Below, one piece after another: positions 1-8,361 of a stretch of DNA of 64,000 nt. This DNA is from Dyadobacter bucti. GTDB taxonomy: Bacteria; Bacteroidota; Bacteroidia; Cytophagales; Spirosomataceae. A model generated the notes under the pieces. That model was not told the origin of the DNA. It did no database searches and worked only from the letters and a program-made list of their open reading frames with translations. Made by a program: the position numbers and the translations under genes. How positions within the stretch are numbered: the stretch's first letter is position 1; every line of letters starts with the position of its first letter. Where the stretch lies: assembly GCF_005869225.1 (NCBI RefSeq), contig NZ_SWFP01000009.1, positions 1 through 64,000 of the forward strand, written 5' to 3'.

Positions 1-75
1 CAACATTCTGGTTACTTCCTGCTTAAAATCAGCGTCATAACTCCTTCGGGTCTTGATCCCTTTGTGAACTCCCAT
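1..75 (-). CDS. IS3-type transposase OrfA, N-terminal 25 residues (cut by window edge)
   Basis: On the minus strand an ATG at 75-73 opens a frame that runs off the window start. It reads MGVHKGIKTRRSYDADFK and continues QEVTRML. The basic start followed by a Y-[DS]-x-[DE]-F-K-x-[EA]-V pattern is typical of the helix-turn-helix OrfA protein of IS3-family elements. Only the first 25 codons are visible, so the family call rests on this short motif. The roughly 135 bases up to the next gene probably include one terminus of the element, but I could not identify its inverted repeat or a target duplication. Confidence 0.55.
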   Translation of the reverse strand, partial: MGVHKGIKTRRSYDADFKQEVTRML

Positions 76-212
76 TTCGCATCATGATGTGCAAAAATGT
101 GTGCCGCTTTTCTGAGCCACCTCAACCAGCGCCAACTCCTATTGTACCCCGTCCCCGAAACTAAAACTGCATTGCTATTGGTTTAAGAAGTGACCACATT
201 CTTAATTGTCTT

Positions 213-1595
213 ATGCACATTGAACAGATATACACGGGATGCCTTGCCCAGGGTGCTTATTTTATTGTTTCCAACGGGGAGGCGGCTGTGATAGATCCTT
301 TGCGTGAAGTAGAGCCTTACATACGAAAGGCTGAAAAATCAGGAGCAGGTATCAAATATGTTTTCGAGACCCATTTTCATGCGGATTTTGTCTCAGGACA
401 TATTGATCTTGCTGAAAAAACCGGGGCGGAAATCGTGTACGGACCCAATGCCAAAACTGGTTTCAAAGCACATATAGCGGAGGACGGGGAGGAATTTCTG
501 CTGGGTAATGTGGTGATCAAAGCACTGCATACGCCGGGGCACACACTGGAATCGACCAGTTATCTGCTTCTTGACGAAAACAGAAAACCTGTTGCCTTGT
601 TCAGCGGGGATACATTATTCATAGGTGATGTAGGGCGGCCGGACCTGGCCCAAAAAGGCGATATTACGATGGAAGACCTGGCAGGAATCCTTTTCGACAG
701 TCTCCGGACTAAAATCATGACGTTGCCGGACGACGTTATTGTGTATCCGGCTCACGGTGCAGGTTCTGCCTGTGGTAAAAACATGAGCAAGGAAACTTAC
801 GACCTGCTGGGCAATCAGAAGAAATTCAATTATGCCCTGAGGTCAGATATGACGAAGGAAGAGTTTGTTGCGGAGGTTACGGCCGGTTTGCCCGAACCTC
901 CGCAATATTTTCCTGAAAATGTAAAAATGAACCGGGAAGGATATGAATCTTTCGATGATGTGCTGGAACGCGGAGCACAGCCGTTTTCGGCGGAAGCGTT
1001 CGAGGCGAAGGCCAATAATACCGGAGCTCTGATCCTTGACACCCGCAGCGAGTCGGACTTTGCGAAAGGTTTTATTCCTAATTCGATCAACATTGGTATT
1101 GACGGCGGCTTTGCACCCTGGGTTGGGGCTTTGATACCCGATTTAAAACAAAATCTCCTGATCGTTACCGAACCGGGCCGGGAAGAAGAAGTGGTAACAC
1201 GTCTTGCGAGGGTTGGCTACGATTATACCATCGGATATCTCAACGGAGGTTTTGAATCCTGGGAAAAAGCGGGAAAAGAAACGGATTCGGTCGTGTCGAT
1301 TTCCGCCGAGGAGTTTGAGGAGCGTTTTGGAGCAGGCGAAATAGCGGTGATTGATGTCAGGAAGCCTGATGAATTTGAGTCAGGACATATAAAAGGTGCC
1401 AAAAACCTGCCTTTGGACTATATCAATGACCTGATGAAAGAATTTTCGAAAAACCAGTCGCTATATATTCATTGCGCGGGCGGCTATCGTTCCATGATCG
1501 CAGCCTCCATCCTCAAATCGAGAGGTTTTGATGATGTAATCAATATTGAAGGCGGTTTCGGAAAAGTGTCGAAAACGGAAGTGCCGGTTGTTTAG
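213..1595 (+). CDS. MBL-fold hydrolase with two rhodanese domains (persulfide dioxygenase-like)
   Basis: The 460-residue protein starts with a metallo-beta-lactamase domain (about 1-235). It carries the metal ligands HFHADF (H54, H56, D58), H63, the second histidine in HTPGH and the aspartate in SGDTLF. Two rhodanese domains follow (about 260-355 and 365-455). Only the second keeps the active-site cysteine loop, CAGGYR with C421; the first has TEPGREE at that place and is probably structural. Families with this layout (ETHE1/CstB-like) oxidise glutathione or protein persulfides to sulfite or thiosulfate. Two YeeE/YedE transporter halves lie just downstream, which supports a role in sulfane-sulfur handling. 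The exact acceptor cannot be told from sequence. There is no signal peptide, so it should be cytoplasmic. Confidence 0.88.
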   Translation: MHIEQIYTGCLAQGAYFIVSNGEAAVIDPLREVEPYIRKAEKSGAGIKYVFETHFHADFVSGHIDLAEKTGAEIVYGPNAKTGFKAHIAEDGEEFLLGNVVIKALHTPGHTLESTSYLLLDENRKPVALFSGDTLFIGDVGRPDLAQKGDITMEDLAGILFDSLRTKIMTLPDDVIVYPAHGAGSACGKNMSKETYDLLGNQKKFNYALRSDMTKEEFVAEVTAGLPEPPQYFPENVKMNREGYESFDDVLERGAQPFSAEAFEAKANNTGALILDTRSESDFAKGFIPNSINIGIDGGFAPWVGALIPDLKQNLLIVTEPGREEEVVTRLARVGYDYTIGYLNGGFESWEKAGKETDSVVSISAEEFEERFGAGEIAVIDVRKPDEFESGHIKGAKNLPLDYINDLMKEFSKNQSLYIHCAGGYRSMIAASILKSRGFDDVINIEGGFGKVSKTEVPVV

Positions 1596-1628
1596 GCGCA
1601 AAAGGCGAACCCAATAGATTTTGATTTG

Positions 1629-1660
1629 TAATCCCTGAACTAATCAGGGGTTATTTTTTA
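1629..1660 (+). terminator. Rho-independent terminator after the MBL/rhodanese gene
   Basis: A short stem (CCCTGA at 1633-1638 with TCAGGG at 1644-1649, extendable by A-T pairs) is followed by a T-rich run ending near 1660. It lies 35 bases past the stop codon. It suggests that the two YeeE/YedE genes can be transcribed separately. Confidence 0.6.
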
Positions 1661-1703
1661 TTATATTAACCTATAATCTCTATATATTAATTGGGATAAT
1701 GTT

Positions 1704-2279
1704 ATGAATGTTTTTGAAATTATTCGCGGTCCGTGGCCGTGGTATGTCGCCGGACCGATCATTGGCCTGACAGTTCCGGCACTCCTGCTTTTGGGGAATA
1801 AATCCTTTGGTATTTCTTCCACGCTCCGGCACATGTGCGCGGCTGTGATCCCTGCTAATATTTCTTTTTTTAAATATAACTGGCGGAAAGAGGCGTGGAA
1901 TTTATTTTTTGTAGCTGGAATTGCTTTGGGCGGTTTTATAGCTACTTTTTTCCTGGGCAATCCACATGAAATTGTCATTGCGCCTGAGACGCAAAACGCC
2001 CTCGCTCGATTGGGTATCTCCGATTTTTCGGGACTCATGCCGCAGGAGGTCTTTTCTGTATCTCATATTTTTTCTGCAAAAGGCGTTATTTTTCTCGTTT
2101 TTGGAGGATTTTTGGTTGGATTCGGAACGCGCTATGCTGGAGGCTGTACCTCCGGACACTCCATTATGGGGCTATCTAATCTCCAATGGCCGTCGCTGGT
2201 GGCAACGATCAGCTTTATGGTAGGCGGACTTGTTTCTACGCATTTTCTGCTACCGGTATTATTGGACTGGGTACGTTAG
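1704..2279 (+). CDS. YeeE/YedE family sulfur transporter, first half
   Basis: This 191-residue membrane protein has about five hydrophobic segments and the family signature GGCTSGH near residue 150, whose cysteine is thought to relay thiosulfate or another sulfane-sulfur compound through the channel. In the full-length transporter TsuA two such halves are fused; here, as in PmpA/PmpB-type systems, they are separate genes. The partner gene starts 36 bases downstream. Together with the MBL/rhodanese protein upstream they form a sulfur import and oxidation unit. ATG at 1704 is the natural start because the hydrophobic region begins soon after it. The substrate is inferred from the family. Confidence 0.85.
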   Translation: MNVFEIIRGPWPWYVAGPIIGLTVPALLLLGNKSFGISSTLRHMCAAVIPANISFFKYNWRKEAWNLFFVAGIALGGFIATFFLGNPHEIVIAPETQNALARLGISDFSGLMPQEVFSVSHIFSAKGVIFLVFGGFLVGFGTRYAGGCTSGHSIMGLSNLQWPSLVATISFMVGGLVSTHFLLPVLLDWVR

Positions 2280-2314
2280 TGCCGGGTTTTAACAGAAAAA
2301 TAATCGCAACAAAT

Positions 2315-2818
2315 ATGGATTTAGCAAACATTCAAAATAAACCACAGCTAGCGGGCGAAGAAGAGATTTTTGACGGAGCCAACCACCAGCGGCAATCCGA
2401 AGGTGTTGTGGCCAATCTCAAATATTTGATCGTGGGAGTACTTTTCGGGGTTGTTTTTGTAAAAGCAGAAATTGTCTCCTGGTTCCGTATCCAGGAAATG
2501 TTTCGGTTTGACTCATTTCACATGTATGGCGTGATCGGCTCGGCGGTGCTCGTTGGACTTATCTCTATCCAGCTGATCCGGAGATTCAAGATCCAAACGT
2601 TTCAGAAGGAAGACGTGGTGATTTCGCCAAAAACATTCGACAAAGGACAGATTTTCGGGGGGATTCTTTTCGGGGTAGGCTGGGCTATTACCGGGGCTTG
2701 TCCCGGGCCGCTTTTTGCACAGATCGGCAGCGGCTTTCTAGCTGTGGTCGTGACGTTATTGAGTGCTATTGGCGGAACCTGGACCTACGGATTGTTAAGA
2801 TCCAGGCTCCCGCACTGA
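2315..2818 (+). CDS. YeeE/YedE family sulfur transporter, second half (DUF6691-like)
   Basis: The reading frame is open from 2186, but that earlier ATG lies inside the preceding gene. The convincing start is ATG 2315 (MDLANIQNKP), giving 168 residues. The protein has about four membrane segments and the second half-transporter signature GACPGP, with a conserved cysteine. It completes the two-subunit sulfur transporter begun by the 1704-2279 gene, and the spacing of 36 bases points to co-transcription. Its stop codon is two bases from the stop of the convergent methyltransferase gene, leaving no room for a terminator between them. Confidence 0.82.
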   Translation: MDLANIQNKPQLAGEEEIFDGANHQRQSEGVVANLKYLIVGVLFGVVFVKAEIVSWFRIQEMFRFDSFHMYGVIGSAVLVGLISIQLIRRFKIQTFQKEDVVISPKTFDKGQIFGGILFGVGWAITGACPGPLFAQIGSGFLAVVVTLLSAIGGTWTYGLLRSRLPH

Positions 2819-2820
2819 TA

Positions 2821-3564
2821 TTATTTTTTTCGCGCGACCAGATACAGCTGCTCATCGCCCAACACAAAAGGATCGGCTTCCAGGTTTCCAAAAGTCCCGG
2901 TAACCTGCAGACCGGCCGTTTGGAACATAAAACATATTTCCGCGAGGGTATAAATGTGCTGGCGCACGGTATGCGTCACTTTTTCGGTCCCACGAATAAA
3001 GGTCTGTTCAGCCTCGATAAACCCTCCTTCGGGGTGGTATTCGTTTTCGGCAAGGTAAATGATGTCCCCTTTTACCGGCATCCAGTTCCGGGCCTGGAAG
3101 TTGGGCAGGATACTTTCGGCAAGATTTTCAGTATGGATCGCAAATTGTCCTCCCGGGGCCAGCAGTTCGGCGATCCGGGAAATGAAACGCTGCATTTCGA
3201 TGCGCGGAAAAAAACTGAAACTGTTTCCGAAACAATATGCGGCGTGAAATCGCTGTTCTGTAAAAGAGTAGTCAAGGATATCCGCACAGATTACATTGAT
3301 CGGCAGCCTCTTTTTTTCGGTAATGTCCTGCAATTCGTCGCAATATTCAGTTGAAATGTCGACGCAGGTCAGGTTAATGCCTTCTTCCGCCAGTGGCACT
3401 GCATGGCGGCCATAGCCTGCAAGTACGTCCAGAACTTGACTTTCCGACGTTAATTCCAATACATCTCTCAGAAAATCAACTTCGTATTCGGTGAACTCTT
3501 CATCCTGATGCGCTTTCCACGCAACCTGAGGAAGCCCTTCAAAATAAGTATGGTACCAGGCCAA
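2821..3564 (-). CDS. Class I SAM-dependent methyltransferase
   Basis: The 247-residue soluble protein has a Rossmann-fold methyltransferase core. Motif I is VLDVLAGYGRH at 44-54, the acidic end of beta 2 is VDIS at 68-71, and ICADILDYSF supplies the adenine-side acidic residue. The substrate is not evident; the closest general description is a UbiE/Tam-like small-molecule methyltransferase. It is the last gene of a minus-strand run that contains metal-handling proteins, but nothing in its sequence links it to metals. The convergent YeeE/YedE gene ends two bases away. Confidence 0.8.
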   Translation of the reverse strand: MAWYHTYFEGLPQVAWKAHQDEEFTEYEVDFLRDVLELTSESQVLDVLAGYGRHAVPLAEEGINLTCVDISTEYCDELQDITEKKRLPINVICADILDYSFTEQRFHAAYCFGNSFSFFPRIEMQRFISRIAELLAPGGQFAIHTENLAESILPNFQARNWMPVKGDIIYLAENEYHPEGGFIEAEQTFIRGTEKVTHTVRQHIYTLAEICFMFQTAGLQVTGTFGNLEADPFVLGDEQLYLVARKK

Positions 3565-3620
3565 GGTCTATAATGGTTAATGTTCCGCAAAAGTATCTAT
3601 AACTTACTTCCCGTTTCGCA

Positions 3621-3962
3621 TTAATGTGCAGCCGCAGTTTTCCGGCAGCAGCTCGGCAGCTTATCGTGGGCTTTCTGATTGGCCACCTGCTCATCTGCAT
3701 CATAACCAGTACCGATAATAGTCGCCTTGATCGCCTCGGGAGATGTCTTACCGGGATTATATTTGACCGTCACAACTTTATCTTTCAGATTGAGGTTTGA
3801 CTCTTTCACACCTTTCGATAATCCGAGGTTACGCTCGATCCGGGCCTTGCACATTTCGCATATTGCCGAAGTTTTGATTTTAATTTCCTTGTCGCCGTCT
3901 GCAAAAGCAATGTTGACTCCAAAGAAAACTATGGTCAGAAATAATATGATTGTCTTTTTCAT
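3621..3962 (-). CDS. Secreted heavy-metal-associated (HMA) domain protein
   Basis: The 113-residue protein has a typical signal peptide (cleavage probably after residue 21, AFA|DG) followed by one HMA fold (about 25-90). The metal-binding motif is CEMC (C35, C38), and the rest resembles MerP/CopZ-type ferredoxin-like domains. A short tail has a CC pair and a final histidine that may add ligands. It is probably a periplasmic copper or other soft-metal binding protein. It lies 27 bases downstream of the metal-binding lipoprotein gene and belongs to the minus-strand metal cluster. Confidence 0.8.
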   Translation of the reverse strand: MKKTIILFLTIVFFGVNIAFADGDKEIKIKTSAICEMCKARIERNLGLSKGVKESNLNLKDKVVTVKYNPGKTSPEAIKATIIGTGYDADEQVANQKAHDKLPSCCRKTAAAH

Positions 3963-3989
3963 GATAATTGAAATGATAGTGGTCAGTTA

Positions 3990-4235
3990 TTATTGGTGGT
4001 CATGTGCAGTGGAATCGGTATCCAGCAGCGCTATTTCCTCTAAATCCATTTTACAAACCGGACATTTGCCGGCCTGGGTGTAAGTTTTATCGCCTTCGCA
4101 TTGCATCGGGCATGCATAGGTTTTTGCATTGGTCGCCTGTGTTGCGTCGGCGTTCGCTGTTTTTTCCGAACTTTCATTGGTCCCTGAGCAAGCTGCGGAA
4201 AAAAATACGATCAAAGCGAATAGTATCCTGTTCAT
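3990..4235 (-). CDS. Lipoprotein with heavy-metal-binding (YHYDP-like) domain
   Basis: The 81-residue precursor has a lipoprotein signal with the lipid-modified cysteine at C16 (FFSAAC). The mature part contains YACPMQC and GKCPVCKMDL, four cysteines at 42, 46, 58 and 61, as in the small heavy-metal-binding domain found in CusB-type and P-type ATPase partners. It ends with a histidine-containing tail (AHDHQ). It probably binds copper in the periplasm or at the outer membrane. It lies between the AraC/HMA regulator and the HMA protein on the same strand with short gaps, so the three are likely one operon. Confidence 0.8.
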   Translation of the reverse strand: MNRILFALIVFFSAACSGTNESSEKTANADATQATNAKTYACPMQCEGDKTYTQAGKCPVCKMDLEEIALLDTDSTAHDHQ

Positions 4236-4263
4236 AGTCTTTTAATTAAAAATATATTTTTGA

Positions 4264-4836
4264 TTAATTCCCCACCTGGTCCAGTGCTTTGCGTGGGTGC
4301 GCGGTACTCTTTTTAAATTCACCCGGTGTCATGCCGGTTACTTTTTTAAACTGGTTACTTAAATGCGCCGTACTGCTGTATGACAGCCGCCAGGCCATTT
4401 CGCTCAATGTAAGTTCATTGTAGGAGAGCAATTCCTTTACTTTTTCAACTTTTTGAGCAATGATATATTGTTCGATCGTGTGCCCGGTTTCCGAGGAAAA
4501 AAGATTGCTCAAATACGAATATTCATAACCTATTTTTTCAGAAAGATAATCCGAAAAGTTCATCTGCACCGGCTTGTGGCCCTTGAAAAGCTGTACTTCC
4601 TCAATAATCAGGGTTTTGATATGCTCAACCAATGCCGACCGCTTGTCATCCAGCAGTTCAAAACCGCTGCTTTCCAGTACATCTTTTACGGTTTTTAATT
4701 TTTCGGGGTCAATTTCAGCCAGAGTTTCTACTTCGCCCAGTTCTACAAATTTAAGATCGACGCCCAGTTTTTCAAGCTCCTCACGGACGACCCGCTTGCA
4801 GCGGTCACACACCATGTTTTTTATCCGTAATATCAT
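4264..4836 (-). CDS. AraC-family regulator with N-terminal HMA-like metal site
   Basis: I chose ATG 4836 (MILRIKNMVC); the frame extends to a GTG at 4872, but that extension lies within the first unit of the tandem repeat array. The 190-residue product has an N-terminal ferredoxin-like part (1-65) with MVCDRC (C10, C13), the same position and motif as an HMA metal site. A linker and an AraC-type double helix-turn-helix follow (about 93-176; FSSETGHTIEQYI and FKKVTGMTPGEF). Binding of a soft metal at C10/C13 as the signal is my inference. It is probably transcribed with the lipoprotein and HMA genes that follow and may control the TonB receptor and CopA as well. Confidence 0.82.
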   Translation of the reverse strand: MILRIKNMVCDRCKRVVREELEKLGVDLKFVELGEVETLAEIDPEKLKTVKDVLESSGFELLDDKRSALVEHIKTLIIEEVQLFKGHKPVQMNFSDYLSEKIGYEYSYLSNLFSSETGHTIEQYIIAQKVEKVKELLSYNELTLSEMAWRLSYSSTAHLSNQFKKVTGMTPGEFKKSTAHPRKALDQVGN

Positions 4837-4852
4837 ATTGATTTTGATTTTA

Positions 4853-5441
4853 TCCGTCCCGGGCGATGCCACGGGCCTATGGTATTTGAGCCCGTTGCGC
4901 TCTGGTTGTTGGGTTTATTTTAGATTTTTTTTCTGCTTTTGTTCTTCTCCTTCGTCCCGGGCGATGCCGGGGGCCTAAGGTATTTGAGCCCGTTGCGCTC
5001 TGGTTGTTTGGTTTATCTTAGATTTTTTTTGCTTTTGTTGTTCTCCTTCGTCCCGGGCGATGTCGCGGGCCTAAGGTATTTGAGCCCGTTGGGCTCTAGT
5101 TGTTTGGTTTATTTTAGGTTTTTTTCTGCTTTTGTTGTTCTCCTTCGTCCCGGGCGATGCCGCGGGCCTAAGGTATTTGAGCCCGTTGCGCTCTGGTTGT
5201 TGGGTTTATTTTAGATTTTTTTTCTGCTTTTGTTCTTCTCCTTCGTCCCGGGCGATGCCGCGGGCCTAAGGTATTTGAGCCCGTTGGGCTCTTGTGGTTT
5301 GGTTTATTTTAGGTTTTTTTTTCTGCTTTTGTTCTTCTCCTTCGTCCCGGGCGATGCCGCGGGCCTAAGGTATTTGAGCCCGTTGGGCTCTTGTTGTTTG
5401 GTTTATTTTAGGGTTTTTTCTGCTTTTGTTCTTCTCCTTCG
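4853..5441. repeat. Tandem repeat array, about six 96-99 bp units
   Basis: The string CGTCCCGGGCGATG recurs with starts at 4855, 4953, 5049 (one base different), 5146, 5244 and 5343, then decays near 5440. Periods are 98, 96, 97, 98 and 99 bases. Each unit has a GC-rich part (CGGGCCTAAGG, then GAGCCCGTTGGGCTC, a perfect hairpin in some units and with one mismatch in others) and an AT-rich part (GTTTATTTTAG, a T run, CTGCTTTTGTT). The hairpins suggest REP-like, structured units. Open frames across the array are artefacts, since periods that are not multiples of three shift the frame. The array sits upstream of the AraC/HMA regulator and downstream of the TonB receptor. Confidence 0.9.
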
Positions 5442-5510
5442 TTTCTCCTTTTCCTTCCTTTCTTCCCCTTCCTCCGTCTTCCCCTTCCTCCATCGTCCCT
5501 TTTCTCCTTT
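5431..5510. other. Pyrimidine-rich tract (76 of 80 bases C or T)
   Basis: Directly after the tandem array, 80 bases contain only four purines (5441, 5476, 5492, 5495). The tract abuts the stop codon of the TonB receptor gene. On the transcribed minus strand it gives a purine-rich 3' end. It resembles a continuation of the repeat's CTTCTCCTTCGT segment that expanded by slippage. No protein or obvious terminator is seen in it. Confidence 0.75.
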
Positions 5511-7737
5511 ATTTTATAATCTTATAACGTATTCCCGCATAAATCATTCGGCCGGTAACGGGTCCCCAGGCCATTCCTGCGTCAAAGTTTTCCCCGAAAG
5601 GGTAGTTCGCATTCATGATCGGATCTTTCTGACGGAAATGGGTCAGGTTTTCGCCGCCGATATAAATGTCCCATTTAGGAAAGGTGCGCGTAACCTGGGC
5701 ATTTAGATTGTAAAATGACGGAGACATGGTAGATTCCATCGTACTCGCCTCATGCTGGTGATCGGAAACCGGTCCCATGTACGGAATGCGTCGTTTTCCA
5801 TTCCATTGTAAAGTCGCATCAAATTTCCATTTGTCGTAGGGAAGGGCATATCCCGCATTGAAAAGCACCCTGTCGCGGCTTACCATCATGCGCGGCAGCA
5901 GTACATTTTCATTGTTCATATCCCGTATTGTCTGCTTCACGTCAAATAGCCGGTAAGCCAGCTTTAATTCGAATCTTTTGAGGGGCGTCAAATTAGCCTC
6001 GGCCTGAAAGCTGTTGGCATAGGCTTTACCTTCCAGATTGTAAAATACAATGTAACGAGGATCTTCCATGTCGGCAATAAGCTGATTGTCAAAGTTGGTC
6101 CTGTAAAAGTCTACAATCAGATTTCCATCCATCTCGCCGAGCTTGAATTCCTGCGTAACACTTGCCCCGAAATTCCACGACACTTCCGGGCGGATCTGCT
6201 CCCGGAAAACAACACTTCTCGAACTGACCAGATTGCCATAATATTCGGCCAGCGGATTGGCTACCCTGAATCCTTTTCCGACCGAGGCACGAAGCGTGGT
6301 TTCGTCGGTAAGATTGTATTTCAGGTGCAACCTGGGTGTCCATTGCGTCCCGTACAGATTATGAAAATCGACCCTTCCACCGCCTACAAGCACAAATTTG
6401 TCGAGATGATTGTAGGTATACTCGAAAAATGCACCGGGCACCGACTCGTTTCTGGTCAGCGGCATGTCCCGGTAACGTTCTTTGTATTGATCAAGGAGAT
6501 AGCTCAGCCCGGCTTTGTAAGTATGGTTGGTATTGCCGATGATCGATTGATAGATCAGGTTTCCGTACAAAGTTTCCTGCCGGCCATTGTAATTGGAACG
6601 TCCGAAATAGGATTTTGAATCATACAAAGAGGCATTAACTATTAGACCAAGGCCTTTGTAAGGTTTGTCGGGAAACAGCCGCGCGACCTTGGAAAAGAAC
6701 TCGTAACGGTTTACTTTCGCTCCAAAACCGTAAACGGCATCGCTGCCTTTCATTTCGGATTTAAAATTTTTCTGACCTCCGAGCCTGTCTTCATACAATG
6801 CTTTTACGCCAAATTGCGCCATCACCTTTTCACTCTGGTATTTCCAGCGGTTGACCACATTATATTGCGTATAGAGCGGAAGATCCAGGAAACCATCCTT
6901 GTTCTGATCGATACGGCTTCGCAGTGCGCTTGCATGGGTTAGCAGGGCAGTACTCCATTTTTCATTCAGCTGATGTGCGAGGTTCAAGTTTGTTTCGGCC
7001 CGGCCAAAACTGTTTATATAAGTATTAAGATAAAGTTTCTCGCGGGTGTCCGGTTTCTGAAGTTCCACGTTGATCTGGCCGGTCATGGATTCGTAACCAT
7101 TTACAACCGATCCTGCACCTTTTCCGATGTCGATGGATTGGATCCAGGTACCGGGCACAAAATTCAGCCCGAATGTAGAAGCAAGCCCCCGGATAGACGG
7201 GATGTTTTCAATGTTGGTCTGGATGTAAGTTCCGTTTAACCCCAGCATCTGGATCTGCTTTGCCCCGGTTACTGCATCGCTGTATGAAACTGACACAGAC
7301 GCATTGGTTTCGAAGCTTTCGGAGAGGTTGCAGCAGGCAGCTTTGGCCAGTGCCCGGGTAGTGATAATTTCGGTCTGGTGTGGGGAGAGCCTGTCGATAG
7401 TGGTCGCGTTGCCCCGGACGGTCACTTCATTGAGTGTCTGATCGTTCTGAAGCACAACCTGTAACTCACTCTCGGCTCCGACTCTGACTGTATCGTTTCG
7501 AAAGCCGACAAAGCTGATCACCAGCAAGTTGGACTGGGTAATTCTGGGAATACTAAATTTTCCCGCGGTATCCGTTGATACGGCCTGGGACGTGCCAGAC
7601 CAATAAACATTGGCACCGGTAATCGGTCTTAATGTTTTACTTTCAGCGAGTTGTTCGTTCACGGTGCCGGTAATACGCTGGGCTGAAACCGAGATAGCAA
7701 TGAGGAACAGCATTCCTCCTACCAAATATTTTACCAT
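5509..7737 (-). CDS. TonB-dependent outer membrane receptor (likely metal or siderophore/metallophore)
   Basis: This 742-residue receptor has a signal peptide (about 1-19, ending VSAQ), an N-terminal CarboxypepD_reg-like domain (about 20-110; GANVYWSGT, VSFVGFRNDT), a plug domain (about 115-235) and a beta-barrel ending in RMIYAGIRYKIIK, a usual C-terminal strand. It is shorter than SusC proteins and has no SusD partner. Its neighbours are HMA proteins, an HYC_CC_PP protein and a copper ATPase, so I infer a soft-metal ligand; the sequence does not fix it. An early ...KAACCNL... cysteine pair in the plug is unusual for such receptors and may bind metal. Confidence 0.85.
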   Translation of the reverse strand: MVKYLVGGMLFLIAISVSAQRITGTVNEQLAESKTLRPITGANVYWSGTSQAVSTDTAGKFSIPRITQSNLLVISFVGFRNDTVRVGAESELQVVLQNDQTLNEVTVRGNATTIDRLSPHQTEIITTRALAKAACCNLSESFETNASVSVSYSDAVTGAKQIQMLGLNGTYIQTNIENIPSIRGLASTFGLNFVPGTWIQSIDIGKGAGSVVNGYESMTGQINVELQKPDTREKLYLNTYINSFGRAETNLNLAHQLNEKWSTALLTHASALRSRIDQNKDGFLDLPLYTQYNVVNRWKYQSEKVMAQFGVKALYEDRLGGQKNFKSEMKGSDAVYGFGAKVNRYEFFSKVARLFPDKPYKGLGLIVNASLYDSKSYFGRSNYNGRQETLYGNLIYQSIIGNTNHTYKAGLSYLLDQYKERYRDMPLTRNESVPGAFFEYTYNHLDKFVLVGGGRVDFHNLYGTQWTPRLHLKYNLTDETTLRASVGKGFRVANPLAEYYGNLVSSRSVVFREQIRPEVSWNFGASVTQEFKLGEMDGNLIVDFYRTNFDNQLIADMEDPRYIVFYNLEGKAYANSFQAEANLTPLKRFELKLAYRLFDVKQTIRDMNNENVLLPRMMVSRDRVLFNAGYALPYDKWKFDATLQWNGKRRIPYMGPVSDHQHEASTMESTMSPSFYNLNAQVTRTFPKWDIYIGGENLTHFRQKDPIMNANYPFGENFDAGMAWGPVTGRMIYAGIRYKIIK

Positions 7738-7825
7738 CGTTATTTGAAATCATTGAATAAAAGAATTCCGACGCAAAAGGGAATTTAATCCATTTGTGCA
7801 TTTAAAATACTGATAATCAAATCAA

Positions 7826-8290
7826 TCAAATCAGGAAAGACTGGACGAAAAAGAGCATACTGCGCCCGTGAAAGAGCGAGGAGAAGGATATAATAACGTC
7901 AGAACGTTCCGATGAAGGTAAAATCCATTCCGCTTGAATAAACGAAAAGGATCTTACCGACCAGAGCATATCATCGGAAATGGCTTTTGATGCTTTTGCG
8001 AGATGCTGCGTAAGCGAAGAAAGGACGTCGAGCTTTTCGAATTTCTGGTTCTCCTTACAGCAGTCGGTTTTTTTAAAAAATACGCCTGTGGACTCTTTCA
8101 GTGCTTTGCTTTTCGCGCAGCATGATGAAACGACTTTCGTCTCGCAGGACCCGGATTTTTTTTCAGAAACAAGCTGCACCGACTTACCGCGCATCATACA
8201 TTGATGCTCGATGAACGCAAACCCGGTGCTGCTCAGCAGGACCAGAAGCGCCATTACGATGGTAAGTGACTGATGTAGTTTGTTTTTCAT
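7826..8290 (-). CDS. HYC_CC_PP family small exported protein
   Basis: The 154-residue protein begins with an N-terminal hydrophobic signal and continues EHQCMMRGKSV, then CETKVVSSCC and DCC. This matches the Bacteroidota HYC_CC_PP family, named for a His-x-Cys start, a CC pair and later prolines; here the first motif is HQC. Members are usually found beside TonB receptors and metal genes, and many cysteines suggest metal or disulfide chemistry. It is encoded 88 bases upstream of the TonB receptor gene on the same strand. No function is established as far as I know. Confidence 0.72.
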   Translation of the reverse strand: MKNKLHQSLTIVMALLVLLSSTGFAFIEHQCMMRGKSVQLVSEKKSGSCETKVVSSCCAKSKALKESTGVFFKKTDCCKENQKFEKLDVLSSLTQHLAKASKAISDDMLWSVRSFSFIQAEWILPSSERSDVIISFSSLFHGRSMLFFVQSFLI

Positions 8291-8361
8291 TTTGATTACG
8301 GCTTTCGGCGGTCAGCTATCGGCTTTCGTTTTATCAAATTCTTATTCAAATATATTAATTA

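Noticed and set aside
2186..2314. Earlier start for the second YeeE/YedE half-transporter
   Set aside because: That segment is the first half-transporter gene read in another frame; ATG 2315 lies after its stop and gives the usual length.
4853..5441. Possible CRISPR array
   Set aside because: The whole unit is conserved with no unique spacers, the period is too long, and no cas genes are near.
4939..5706. Two long plus-strand open frames (4939-5214 and 5230-5706) with repeated RYLSP-like peptides
   Set aside because: They are read-through of the 97-base repeat array and the pyrimidine tract; unit lengths that are not multiples of three make the frame change, and the second runs antisense into the TonB receptor gene.
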